Of a stretch of 64,000 nucleotides of DNA, positions 8,757 to 17,555 are shown piece by piece. The stretch is taken from contig JASHPE010000122.1 of NCBI GenBank assembly GCA_030038235.1, positions 1-64,000 on the forward strand, read 5' to 3'. The position numbers and the translations under genes are program-made. Below the pieces are notes generated by a model. The model saw nothing but the letters and a program-made list of their open reading frames with translations. It had not been told where the DNA came from and made no database searches. This DNA comes from Terriglobia bacterium (GTDB taxonomy: Bacteria > Acidobacteriota > Terriglobia > UBA7540). How positions within the stretch are numbered: the stretch's first letter is position 1; each line of letters opens with the position of its first letter.

Positions 8757-9905
8757 CTACATGCCAACGACTTCCTCGACCAGGTTTGCGATCTCGGCGG
8801 CCGCGTCCGGCTTGGCCAGCTTGCGCGCCGCGAGTTCCATCGCCGAGAGACGTTCCGGCGAGGCCAGTAAGGCGTCAATTTCGGCCACCAGTCGCGCTGG
8901 AGTCAGCTCGCCCTGCTCGATCACGCGCGCGGCGCCGGCCCGTTCGAGCGCGCGTGCGTTTCGCAACTGATGCTGGTCCGTTGCGCCCGGAAACGGGATG
9001 AGCAGTGCGCCTTTGCCTGCCGCCATCAATTCGCCGACGGTGCTCGCGCCGGCCCGGCAGATGACAACATCGGCGCGCGCAAACATCGTCGGCATGTCGT
9101 CGATAAAGGCGCGGACCTTGCCGGCAGCACCCGTGCGCCGATACGCCTCATTAACGGCGTTGAACTCGCGCTCTCCGGTCTGATGAATGATGTGCCAGGG
9201 CCGTTTTGTCACGAGCGGTAAACTCTGCACCAGGCACTGGTTGAGCGCCGCCGAACCCTGACTGCCGCCGAATGCCAATATCGTAAATGGCGCGCGATGC
9301 TCGCGCGGCGCAATCTCGAAGAAGGCGCGACGTACCGGCAAGCCCGTCAGCCGGGCCTTCGCGCCAAAGCTCTTCGCCGTCTCCGCAAACCCGATCGCCG
9401 CTCGCGTGACCACGCCCGAAAGAACGCGATTGGTGAATCCGGGCGATGCGTTCGGCTCGATAAGCACGGTTGGAATCCGCAGCAAGGCAGCCTCGAGTAG
9501 CACCGGACCGGCGACGTATCCTCCCATGCCCATCACCACGTCTGGACGGAAGGCGCGCAAAGCGCCGAGCGACTCAAGGAACGTCCGGGGCAGCACCGCG
9601 GCGTTCCCGATACGTCGCCATCCGCGAATCCCCTTGAGTCCGGCGGCCCGGATCGCCCGGTAAGGGAATCCCGTGTTCTCGATCAGCCGCGATTCCAGGC
9701 CGCGCGCCGTTCCCAGGAACTGGAATTGTGCGCCTGCTGGGCTCCGGCGGCGGGCAAGCTCTTCCGTCACCGCCAGCGCCGGAAAGATGTGGCCGCCGGT
9801 CCCGCCCGCAGCGATCAGGACGCGCAGCGCAGCCTTCTCAACGCCGGGCGCAGCGCCACGCCGCTTCTCGTCCACGTCTGTCAAAGCCGGCTCCGCGACG
9901 GTCAC
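8757..9905 (-). CDS. murG: UDP-GlcNAc:undecaprenyl-PP-MurNAc-pentapeptide transferase MurG
   Basis: 382 residues, GT28 family. MurG converts lipid I to lipid II at the cytoplasmic face of the membrane. The donor/acceptor loop GGTGGH is at residues 34-39, with VMGMGGYVAGPV and the UDP-GlcNAc site CRAGASTVGELMAAGK. The GTG start has GAGGAG upstream; the first 25 residues are an unconserved extension relative to typical MurG. Confidence 0.97.
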   Translation of the reverse strand: MTVAEPALTDVDEKRRGAAPGVEKAALRVLIAAGGTGGHIFPALAVTEELARRRSPAGAQFQFLGTARGLESRLIENTGFPYRAIRAAGLKGIRGWRRIGNAAVLPRTFLESLGALRAFRPDVVMGMGGYVAGPVLLEAALLRIPTVLIEPNASPGFTNRVLSGVVTRAAIGFAETAKSFGAKARLTGLPVRRAFFEIAPREHRAPFTILAFGGSQGSAALNQCLVQSLPLVTKRPWHIIHQTGEREFNAVNEAYRRTGAAGKVRAFIDDMPTMFARADVVICRAGASTVGELMAAGKGALLIPFPGATDQHQLRNARALERAGAARVIEQGELTPARLVAEIDALLASPERLSAMELAARKLAKPDAAAEIANLVEEVVGM

Positions 9906-9971
9906 TTGCTCCTCTATCCTTCTCCCCAGGCTCTTTTCCGGAGCACGTGGCGCCGCCTCCAGGCCCGCACG

Positions 9972-11066
9972 TCAGTTGGCATGCTGCGACACATTGAGCA
10001 AGATGCCGACCGCCAGCAGATCGATCACCAGCGCCGTTCCACCGCAGCTCACGAGCGGCAGAGGAAGGCCCTTGGCGGGAAGCAGGCTGAGCACCACGCT
10101 CATGTTCACCAGCGCCTGCCCTACGATCAAGGCCGTGAGTCCGATCGCCAGTAATCGCCCGAAGTTGTCGCGGCAACGAGAAGCCGCGCGCAGGCCGCGC
10201 CACAGGATAATCGCGAACAACGCCACAACCATCACGGCGCCCACGAATCCCAGTTCCTCCGAGATCACGCCAAAAATGTAATCGCTGTGCCCGTCCGGCA
10301 GCCAGAAGAGCTTCTGCGTCCCTTCCATCAGGCCGACGCCGGTAATTCCCCCGGTGGCTACCGCGATTTTGGCCTGCAGAGGCTGATAGCCCTTTCCTAG
10401 CGGGTCAAGCGTGGGATCGAGAAACACCTGGATGCGGCTCCAACGCCAGGGAACACGATAGACAAAGAAGTAGAACAGCGGTAGTGCGGCCAGCGCCGGA
10501 AGACCGAAATACGCCAGACGGGTACCGGCGGTAAAGAGCATCGCCAGCACCACGAACAGGATCGCGATTGCGGTGCCGAAATCCGGCTGCTTCAGAACCA
10601 GCGCGACGGTGAGTCCGACGAGCAAGCCCAGAGGCGCTATGGTGTAGGCCAGGTCATTGACGTCGCTCTTACGCAGATCGAGAAAATAGGCCAGAAATAG
10701 AACCAGAACGAGCTTCGAAATCTCGGAAGGCTCGATGCTGAACGATTGCAGGTGCATCCAACGATGTGCGTTGTGGAGCTTGGGCGAGAGCTGTGCGGCG
10801 ATCAGCAACACCAATTGCAAGCCAAAGGCGGGGAAAATAAGCAGGGGGCTGCGCAGTCGGCGGTAGTCCACGTTCATGAGCACGGCCATGCCCGCGAGAC
10901 CGATCACCGCCGAAGCGAGCTGCCGGATGATGAAGTAGTAGGCGTCATGATGCTTCCCTTCGGCTCCCAGCTCCGCGCTGGCGCTGTAGACCATCAGCAG
11001 CCCGAACAACACCAGGCCGACGGCCACGCCGAAGAGTATCTTGTCGGATTGCAGCTTTCTCGACAT
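9972..11066 (-). CDS. ftsW: SEDS glycosyltransferase FtsW
   Basis: 364 residues, polytopic (about 10 helices). FtsW is the septal peptidoglycan polymerase that works with FtsI. SEDS hallmarks seen: HRWMHLQSFSIEPSEISKL, KQPDFGTAI, GGITGVGLMEGTQKLFWLPDGHSDYIF, and near the end LPLPLVSCGGTAL. It lies 45 bases after murD and 66 bases before murG. Confidence 0.97.
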   Translation of the reverse strand: MSRKLQSDKILFGVAVGLVLFGLLMVYSASAELGAEGKHHDAYYFIIRQLASAVIGLAGMAVLMNVDYRRLRSPLLIFPAFGLQLVLLIAAQLSPKLHNAHRWMHLQSFSIEPSEISKLVLVLFLAYFLDLRKSDVNDLAYTIAPLGLLVGLTVALVLKQPDFGTAIAILFVVLAMLFTAGTRLAYFGLPALAALPLFYFFVYRVPWRWSRIQVFLDPTLDPLGKGYQPLQAKIAVATGGITGVGLMEGTQKLFWLPDGHSDYIFGVISEELGFVGAVMVVALFAIILWRGLRAASRCRDNFGRLLAIGLTALIVGQALVNMSVVLSLLPAKGLPLPLVSCGGTALVIDLLAVGILLNVSQHAN

Positions 11067-11111
11067 CCGATCGCTCCACCCCGCTTCGACCCGGGTCCCG
11101 CCAAAGCACAG

Positions 11112-13298
11112 CTAAGTCCCGGGAAACCGGTCCTGACTTCCGTTGTCGCCTTGACCCGTCTTCTCTTCCGGCTTGGATCGCTTCTTGTGACGCGCGCGCG
11201 TGCCGGCGCGCTCCACTGCCGGTGCATCTTGGGCAGACGCGGTAGGGGACGTCGGCGCCGGAGTGACCTCGAAGAGTAAGGGCTCATCGGAGCCCGCGCG
11301 CCTCTCAGCCAAATCGAGGGTCCGATTGCCGCCCGGTTCGCAGTCGCGAACGAGCTCGATCTGATCCAACGGAATCTCGGGAAGATCGAGCGGCGGCATG
11401 TCCTCAGCGTCTGTCTCGTAGACGTAAATCCGCTCCGTCGGTTTCGGAAGCGCTAAGTGCGCAGGCTCGGGCGGCGAAATAGATGAACCAACATCGGCCC
11501 CAAGTTCAGGTTCAGCATTGACGACTACAGCCTCCGGTTCGGCGATCGAGTCGATGGCCACCACTGGTTCCTGTTCAACGCCTGGCAGCGCAAGCGCCGG
11601 CTCCACTTTGGCCGACTGTGAGATCTCCTCCGTCAAGACTTTCGCGGCCCGAGCCGCTTCCGCAACGGGTTCAGCCACGATCTCCGGAGCCTTCTCATCG
11701 ACGCTCGGTGCAGCCCATTCAACAGCAGCAACCTCAGGTGTCGTCACCGCGGCAACTTGGATCGGCGGCTCGGCGACCTTCGATTCTTCAGGCTTGGTTG
11801 CGGCGGGCGGAGCGGGAGCCGGGGTGGTCGTCGCACTCCGAGCTTCTATGGACGGAGCCGCCGCGGGTTTCGCCTTTGGCTGCGGCCGCGGCGCGAGACT
11901 CTGCAAGGCTGTGCGCGAGCGGGCAGCGCGCGCCGCCTCGCCCTCGCGCGCCAGGGTCTCAACCAGCGCCTTGAACACGCGCCCACGATGTTCGAAGTCC
12001 TGGAATTGATCGTAGCTGGAACACGCCGGCGAGAGCAGAACCACGTCACCGGCGCGCGCATGCTGAAAGGCCTGCCGTGTGGCGCTTTCGAGGTCCCCAG
12101 CCTGCACCAATTCCACGCTTCCGGCGAGCTCGGCGGCGATGCGTCCGGCGGCGGCGCCGATCAGCAGCACTTCGCGCACCCGGCCCTTGAGCAAGGGCAC
12201 GATCGGCGCGTAAGGAGCGCCTTTGTCCTTGCCGCCCAGAATGAGGTGAACGCCCCGGTCGAAGGCCGCGAGGGCTTTTGCCGTGGCATCGACGCTGGTC
12301 GCTTTCGAGTCGTTGTAGAACTCGACGGCCATCACTTCGCCCACCGGTTCGAGCCGATGCTCCACGCCGCGGAACTCGCGCACGGCTTTGCCGAGCACAT
12401 CGAAGTCCGCGCCGAGTACGCAGGCCGCCGCGCTCGCCGCCAGCACGTTCTCCAGGTTGAACAGCCCGCGCAACCGCACGTCTCGCGGCGAGAACAGCTC
12501 GCGTTCGAGATGGGCCACACGATAAACAACGTTGCCTTCCGAAATGAGCAGACCCTCGGGAAGGCCCTGGGTGCGGCTGAAGAGAACTTTCTGCGCGCGA
12601 ACGCGATCCGCCAGGCTCATGACCACGGGATCGTCCGCGTTGAGCACCGCGTAATCGTCCGCTGTCTGGTTGCGCAGAATGCGCGCTTTGGCCTCCACGT
12701 AAGCCTCAAGCGATGGATGACGGTCGAGATGGTTGGGCGTAATGTTCAAGATCACCGCCACCCGCGGATGCAGCGACTCCGTTCCCTCGAGTTGAAAGCT
12801 GCTGAGTTCCACCACCGTCACGCTTTCGTCCGTGCTCTCATCCACCATCGACGTCAACGGCACGCCGATATTGCCGCCCACCAGCGTGCGAATTCCCGAT
12901 GCCTCAAACATGCGGCCGATGAGCGACGTGGTGGTGGTCTTGCCATTCGAGCCGGTCACGCCCACCAGATCGCCGTGCAGAAACCAGCCCCCTGCCTCCA
13001 CCTCCGCCACCACGGGAATGCTGCGCTCGCGGGCTGCCACCAACGCCGGCAAATCCCAAGGCACGCCCGGGCTCACCACGATCAGGTCCTGGCCGAGCGC
13101 CGTTTCCACGCCGTGCTGCCCGAACTCGAGCCCGATCTTGGCCGACAGCAGTTCGGGAATCTCGTGCGCGAAAGACCACGGCGGCCGCGAATCCGAAACC
13201 ATGACCACCGCGCCGCGGCGGTGCAGCAGGTCGGCGGCGGCGCGTCCGCTGCGGGCCAGGCCCACCACCAGCGCGCGCTTCCCCTCGATATGCTGCAT
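11112..13298 (-). CDS. murD: UDP-MurNAc-L-Ala--D-Glu ligase MurD with long C-terminal tail
   Basis: Residues 1-453 from the ATG at 13298 form a normal MurD: N-terminal GKRALVVGLARSG, P-loop GVTGSNGKTTTT, FYNDSKATSVDAT and the C-terminal LSPACSSYDQFQDFEHRG. Then about 275 extra residues follow, rich in Ala, Pro, Glu and Val, with a short ordered-looking segment (IYVYETDAEDMPPLDLPEI) and a basic end (RARHKKRSKPEEK). Usual MurD length is about 440-460. The start is uncertain: GTG at 13328 or 13394 would extend the N-terminus, and none has a good ribosome-binding site. Catalytic function is certain; the tail is unexplained. Confidence 0.95.
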   Translation of the reverse strand: MQHIEGKRALVVGLARSGRAAADLLHRRGAVVMVSDSRPPWSFAHEIPELLSAKIGLEFGQHGVETALGQDLIVVSPGVPWDLPALVAARERSIPVVAEVEAGGWFLHGDLVGVTGSNGKTTTTSLIGRMFEASGIRTLVGGNIGVPLTSMVDESTDESVTVVELSSFQLEGTESLHPRVAVILNITPNHLDRHPSLEAYVEAKARILRNQTADDYAVLNADDPVVMSLADRVRAQKVLFSRTQGLPEGLLISEGNVVYRVAHLERELFSPRDVRLRGLFNLENVLAASAAACVLGADFDVLGKAVREFRGVEHRLEPVGEVMAVEFYNDSKATSVDATAKALAAFDRGVHLILGGKDKGAPYAPIVPLLKGRVREVLLIGAAAGRIAAELAGSVELVQAGDLESATRQAFQHARAGDVVLLSPACSSYDQFQDFEHRGRVFKALVETLAREGEAARAARSRTALQSLAPRPQPKAKPAAAPSIEARSATTTPAPAPPAATKPEESKVAEPPIQVAAVTTPEVAAVEWAAPSVDEKAPEIVAEPVAEAARAAKVLTEEISQSAKVEPALALPGVEQEPVVAIDSIAEPEAVVVNAEPELGADVGSSISPPEPAHLALPKPTERIYVYETDAEDMPPLDLPEIPLDQIELVRDCEPGGNRTLDLAERRAGSDEPLLFEVTPAPTSPTASAQDAPAVERAGTRARHKKRSKPEEKTGQGDNGSQDRFPGT

Positions 13299-13436
13299 CC
13301 GGGCCTGAAGCGATTCGTCTTTGCTCACAGTTTTGCGCTTGCGACTACGCCCTCCGGGACGGCTCGTGTCGAGGCACGGCCCGAAACCCGGCACACTGCA
13401 TTCTACCGCGCCCGGGCACGGCAGAACAGCGCGGAC

Positions 13437-14570
13437 TCAGCGTATTTTCAAAGATGCCAACGCAAAGAGCGAGAAGACCAGCGCCAGGATCCAGAAACGC
13501 GCGATGATTTTTGACTCCTTCCATCCCTCCAGTTCGAAATGATGGTGGATCGGCGCCATGCGGAAAATCCGCTTGCCGCCCGTGCTCTTGAACCACGCCA
13601 CCTGCATCATGACCGAGAGCGCTTCCACCACGAAAATGCCCCCGATGAACGGCAGCAAGAGCTCCTGCTTGATCATCACGGCCACGCAGGCGATAGAACC
13701 GCCAAGGGAGAGCGATCCCACATCACCCATGAAGATCTCCGCCGGATAGGCGTTGTACCAGAGGAAGCCGAGACTCGCCCCCACCATCGCCCCGCAGAAT
13801 GGCGTCAGCTCGGCGACGCCCGGCAGATGTTCGACGTCGAGATAGCCGGCCCAGGCTGCGTTTCCCACCACGTAGGTCAGGGCGGTGAGCGCCGAGGCCG
13901 AGATAATCACGCACCCGATCGCCAGTCCATCCAGCCCATCCGTCAAATTTACGGCGTTCGACGATCCCACCAGCAAGAAGACCACAAAGATCATGAAGGG
14001 CAGAAAGGCCAGCGGATAGGTCCAAGGGTTTCGCAGCAGGGATCGAATCAGAAAACTCGGATGGATGGTCTTTACAAATGGGAAGGTGAGATCGGTAGAG
14101 TATCGTCCCGTCGCCGAGAGCAGCATCAGAGCCGCGCCAAAGCAGAAGCTGACCAGAATCTGCAGCAGCATCTTGGTGCGCCCCGTCATGCCGAGGTTTT
14201 TGCGCTTTCGCACCTTCTGGTAATCGTCCCAAAACCCGATGGCTCCGAACGCCAGCGTCACCAGCAGGGCCAGCCACACAAAAACGTTGCTCAAGTCCGC
14301 CCAGACCAGGGTGGGAACCAGAACGCAGATATTGATCAGGACACCGCCCATGGTGGGCGTTCCGGCCTTCGCCTGATGCGACTGCGGGCCCTCTTCGCGG
14401 ATGAACTGGCCGATCTGAAAACGCCGTAGCCAGCGGATGGTTCGCGGACCGAGCAGCAATGCCAGTGCGAGCGCCGTCAGGCTGGCGAAGGCCGTCCGCA
14501 CCGTGATGTAACGAAAAAGATTCAGCCGGTGGATGTAAGTGTGAAACTGCAGGTAGAGAAAATAAATCAT
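13437..14570 (-). CDS. mraY: Phospho-MurNAc-pentapeptide translocase MraY
   Basis: 377 residues, about 10 transmembrane helices. MraY makes lipid I by moving phospho-MurNAc-pentapeptide to undecaprenyl phosphate. Diagnostic segments: GTPTMGGVLI, NLTDGLDGLA with catalytic Asp residues, FMGDVGSLSLGG and the cytoplasmic HHHFE loop. The start is 18 bases after the murF stop. Confidence 0.98.
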   Translation of the reverse strand: MIYFLYLQFHTYIHRLNLFRYITVRTAFASLTALALALLLGPRTIRWLRRFQIGQFIREEGPQSHQAKAGTPTMGGVLINICVLVPTLVWADLSNVFVWLALLVTLAFGAIGFWDDYQKVRKRKNLGMTGRTKMLLQILVSFCFGAALMLLSATGRYSTDLTFPFVKTIHPSFLIRSLLRNPWTYPLAFLPFMIFVVFLLVGSSNAVNLTDGLDGLAIGCVIISASALTALTYVVGNAAWAGYLDVEHLPGVAELTPFCGAMVGASLGFLWYNAYPAEIFMGDVGSLSLGGSIACVAVMIKQELLLPFIGGIFVVEALSVMMQVAWFKSTGGKRIFRMAPIHHHFELEGWKESKIIARFWILALVFSLFALASLKIR

Positions 14571-14588
14571 GGATTCTGCTTTCGGTAT

Positions 14589-16001
14589 TCAGATGCAGGG
14601 GCGGCCCTCCGCGGCCGCCAGCACCTCGACCGCTTTCTCCAAATGAACTCCGCGTGAACCCTTCACGAGGAGCAAGTCGCCCGGCTGAAGAATCGAGCGG
14701 CAAGACGCTCCCGCCGCCGTCGCGTCATCGAAGAAACGGCAACCTTCGCGTGGGAATCCGGCGGCGATTGCGCCCTCCAGGATCAAACGGGCGTCCCCTT
14801 GCACCGCCACCAGCCAATCAAGCGACGCGCCGGCCGCGGCTCGGCCCACGCTGCGATGCAATTCCGGCGCCGAGGGACCGAGTTCGAGCATTTCGCCCGC
14901 AATCACAATCCTCCGGGCAGCTCCCGGCCACTCGCGGACCAGATCCAGCATCTGCTCCATGGCCCGCGGGTTCGAGTTGTAGCAATCGTTGATCAGCGTG
15001 ACCCCCGGCGCGATCCGCGTAATTTCGGTTCGCCGTCGCAGCGGCCGAAATCCGGCAAGCGCCGCGGCGATGGAACTGGGAGAGACTCCGAGCAGGCGTC
15101 CGGCTGCTATGGCCGCCAGCGCATTGGCCACGTTGTGACGTCCCGGAAGTGAGAGGATGAGATCGGCCTCGCACTCCGGACCGCGCAGGTGGAATCTGCT
15201 GACCACTTCGCCTCCGGGACCGACGCCGAGACTGAAGCCCGTGGCCCGATAGTCTACGCCAGGTTCAAAACCATAGGTGACCACTCGTCCCGGAAAGCCT
15301 TCGCGAAAACGGCGAACCTGTTCATCATCGTAATTGAGGATGGCGGTCGACGGCGAGGCCAGATTCTCAACCAGCTCGCGTTTGGCGGCTGCGATTCCGG
15401 CGAGAGAATCGAAGAACTCGAGGTGCACGGGCGCAACATTCGTCACCACGCCCAAGGCCGGAGCGGCAATGCGCGCGAGTTGCGCGATTTCTCCAGCGTG
15501 CGACATGCCGAATTCGAGCACCGCGACTTCGTGGGCCGTCGTAAGCCCGAGCAGTGTGAGCGGCACACCCAGATGATTGTTCAGGTTCTCCGCCGACTTG
15601 TGAACAGCATAGCGGGCGCTGAGCACGGCAGCCAGCAACTCCTTGGTCGTGGTCTTGCCGGTGCTGCCCGTGACAGCGATCACGGGACGGCTCCACTTGC
15701 GGCGTACCGCGCGACCGAGGTCCTGCAGCGCAGCCACGGTGTCTGATACAGGAATCAGGAAAGGCACGATGTCCGCGGGCGCGCGTCGCGCCCACTCACT
15801 CTCCACTACCGCCCCCGCGGCATCGCGCTGCAGTGTTTCCGCCACGAAGGAGTGTCCGTCGAAGTTCGGACCGCGCAACGCGACGAAGAGGCCCCCGGAC
15901 TGCAACGTGCGCGAATCGATGGAATAGCTGCGCGCGACGCGCTGGGGCGCGCCCGTGGTCGATCCAAGGATGGCGGCCACTTCCGCGAGTGTAAGATCCA
16001 T
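14589..16001 (-). CDS. murF: UDP-MurNAc-tripeptide--D-Ala-D-Ala ligase MurF
   Basis: 470 residues from the ATG at 16001, which is 17 bases after the murE stop and begins at the first conserved block (MDLTLAEVAAILG). A longer in-frame reading would overlap murE and adds only unconserved residues. P-loop AVTGSTGKTTTKELL (about 108-122), LNNHLGVPLTLL and NDCYNSNPRAM are typical MurF. It completes the cytoplasmic UDP-MurNAc-pentapeptide. Confidence 0.97.
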   Translation of the reverse strand: MDLTLAEVAAILGSTTGAPQRVARSYSIDSRTLQSGGLFVALRGPNFDGHSFVAETLQRDAAGAVVESEWARRAPADIVPFLIPVSDTVAALQDLGRAVRRKWSRPVIAVTGSTGKTTTKELLAAVLSARYAVHKSAENLNNHLGVPLTLLGLTTAHEVAVLEFGMSHAGEIAQLARIAAPALGVVTNVAPVHLEFFDSLAGIAAAKRELVENLASPSTAILNYDDEQVRRFREGFPGRVVTYGFEPGVDYRATGFSLGVGPGGEVVSRFHLRGPECEADLILSLPGRHNVANALAAIAAGRLLGVSPSSIAAALAGFRPLRRRTEITRIAPGVTLINDCYNSNPRAMEQMLDLVREWPGAARRIVIAGEMLELGPSAPELHRSVGRAAAGASLDWLVAVQGDARLILEGAIAAGFPREGCRFFDDATAAGASCRSILQPGDLLLVKGSRGVHLEKAVEVLAAAEGRPCI

Positions 16002-16017
16002 CGATGAAGCTGCTCCG

Positions 16018-17505
16018 TCAGTCGCGAGCGTCGCGCGTTGAAGCCGAGTCGTATCCAAGTCCTTCGAGCGCCTGCCGCGCCGCTTGGCGATCGTCAAACG
16101 GAATGGTCTGGTTCTTGAGAACCTGGTAAGTCTCGTGTCCCTTGCCCGCGATCACCACCACGTCGCCGGCATGGGCGCGTTCCAGAGCACGTTGGATGGC
16201 CGCTCGGCGGTCCACTTCGAGAACGTAGGATGTCCCTGTGCGCTGCAGCCCTACCAGCGCATCGTTCATGATCATCAGAGGATCCTCGCTGCGCGGATTG
16301 TCCGACGTCAGCACCACGAGGTCGGCCAGCGATCCGGCGGCTTCGCCCATCAGCGCGCGCTTGGAGCGATCGCGGTCGCCGCCGCAGCCGAACACGACGA
16401 TCAGCCGTCCGCGGGCGAACTCACGGGCTGTGGTCAGCGTGTTGCGCAGCGCATCGTCTGTGTGAGCGTAATCCACGACCACAAGGAAGGGTTGGCCCGC
16501 CTCCACGCGCTCGAATCGGCCCGGGACTGAGCGTAGCGCAGCCACACCCTGCTGGATGCTTTGCGCGCTCACACCCAGACCCTGCGCCGCCGCCACCGCG
16601 CCGAGGATGTTCATCAGGTTGGGCCGGCCGACCAGCGGCGAAGCGATGTCCAGCGGACCTTGCGGCGTGACCACAGCCGCCTTCAGGCCGTTGCTGTCGC
16701 CGCTGAAGCGCCTGGGATACACGGCGGCCTCGGAACTGGACCCGAAAGTCACGATGCGGCTTGGGCTGGAATCGCGCAGCCGCTGTCCCCAGGCGTCATC
16801 GATGTTGATGACTGCCAGTTCCGGTGGCGGCGTGCCCAAGCCTTCGAAGAGCCGTAGCTTCGCCCGGAAGTATTCCTCCATGGTGTGGTGATAATCGAGG
16901 TGATCGCGCGTGAGATTCGTGAAGATCGCTACGGCGAACGGAAGACCCCAAACCCGCTCCTGGGCGAGGGCATGAGACGAGACTTCCATCGCCGCCGTCG
17001 AATCCCCGGCACGCCGCAGGTCCGCAAGATACGAAACCAGATCGAGCGATTCGGGCGTGGTGTTGGGCGCAGGCAGAGTCTTCCCAGCCACGTGGTACTC
17101 GATGGTCCCGAAGAGTCCGACGCCGAGACCCGCAGCCTGGAGAATGCTCTCGACGAGGTAGGCGGTCGTGGTCTTGCCATTGGTCCCCGTGATCCCCACC
17201 AGGCGCAACGCGCGCTCCGGATGTCCATAGAACGCCCGCGCCGCGTCCGAGAGAGCGCGCCGGATCTTTGGGACCTGAGCCCAGAGGACACCGACGCCAG
17301 CCGGGGCGGGGCGCTCACTTACGACAGCCACCGCGCCGCGCTCCAGCGCCTGAGGAACGAAGCGATGCCCGTCACTATTTTCACCCTGGATGGCGAAAAA
17401 GGCTGCGCCCGGTTCTACCCGTTGGGAACTGAAGGCTAGAGAACGGACTTCCGGCCCCGGGCCGGCGCCCGGATCGAGGCCCGGCAGCAGGTCGAGCAGA
17501 TTCAT
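16018..17505 (-). CDS. murE: UDP-MurNAc-dipeptide--meso-diaminopimelate ligase MurE
   Basis: 495 residues. P-loop GITGTNGKTTTAYLV (about 103-117) and the DNPR motif in SDNPRSEDP, which marks meso-DAP-adding rather than lysine-adding MurE enzymes. This indicates a DAP-type wall. It starts 50 bases after ftsI and ends 17 bases before the murF start. Confidence 0.98.
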   Translation of the reverse strand: MNLLDLLPGLDPGAGPGPEVRSLAFSSQRVEPGAAFFAIQGENSDGHRFVPQALERGAVAVVSERPAPAGVGVLWAQVPKIRRALSDAARAFYGHPERALRLVGITGTNGKTTTAYLVESILQAAGLGVGLFGTIEYHVAGKTLPAPNTTPESLDLVSYLADLRRAGDSTAAMEVSSHALAQERVWGLPFAVAIFTNLTRDHLDYHHTMEEYFRAKLRLFEGLGTPPPELAVINIDDAWGQRLRDSSPSRIVTFGSSSEAAVYPRRFSGDSNGLKAAVVTPQGPLDIASPLVGRPNLMNILGAVAAAQGLGVSAQSIQQGVAALRSVPGRFERVEAGQPFLVVVDYAHTDDALRNTLTTAREFARGRLIVVFGCGGDRDRSKRALMGEAAGSLADLVVLTSDNPRSEDPLMIMNDALVGLQRTGTSYVLEVDRRAAIQRALERAHAGDVVVIAGKGHETYQVLKNQTIPFDDRQAARQALEGLGYDSASTRDARD

Positions 17506-17555
17506 CTTTCAGCCCCAGTATAGCTTGGGAAGAAAGTCGGATTCCCCGCTATAGC

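Noticed and set aside
11757..13514. 585-codon plus-strand frame antisense to murD
   Set aside because: Shadow of murD; no start signal or family feature.
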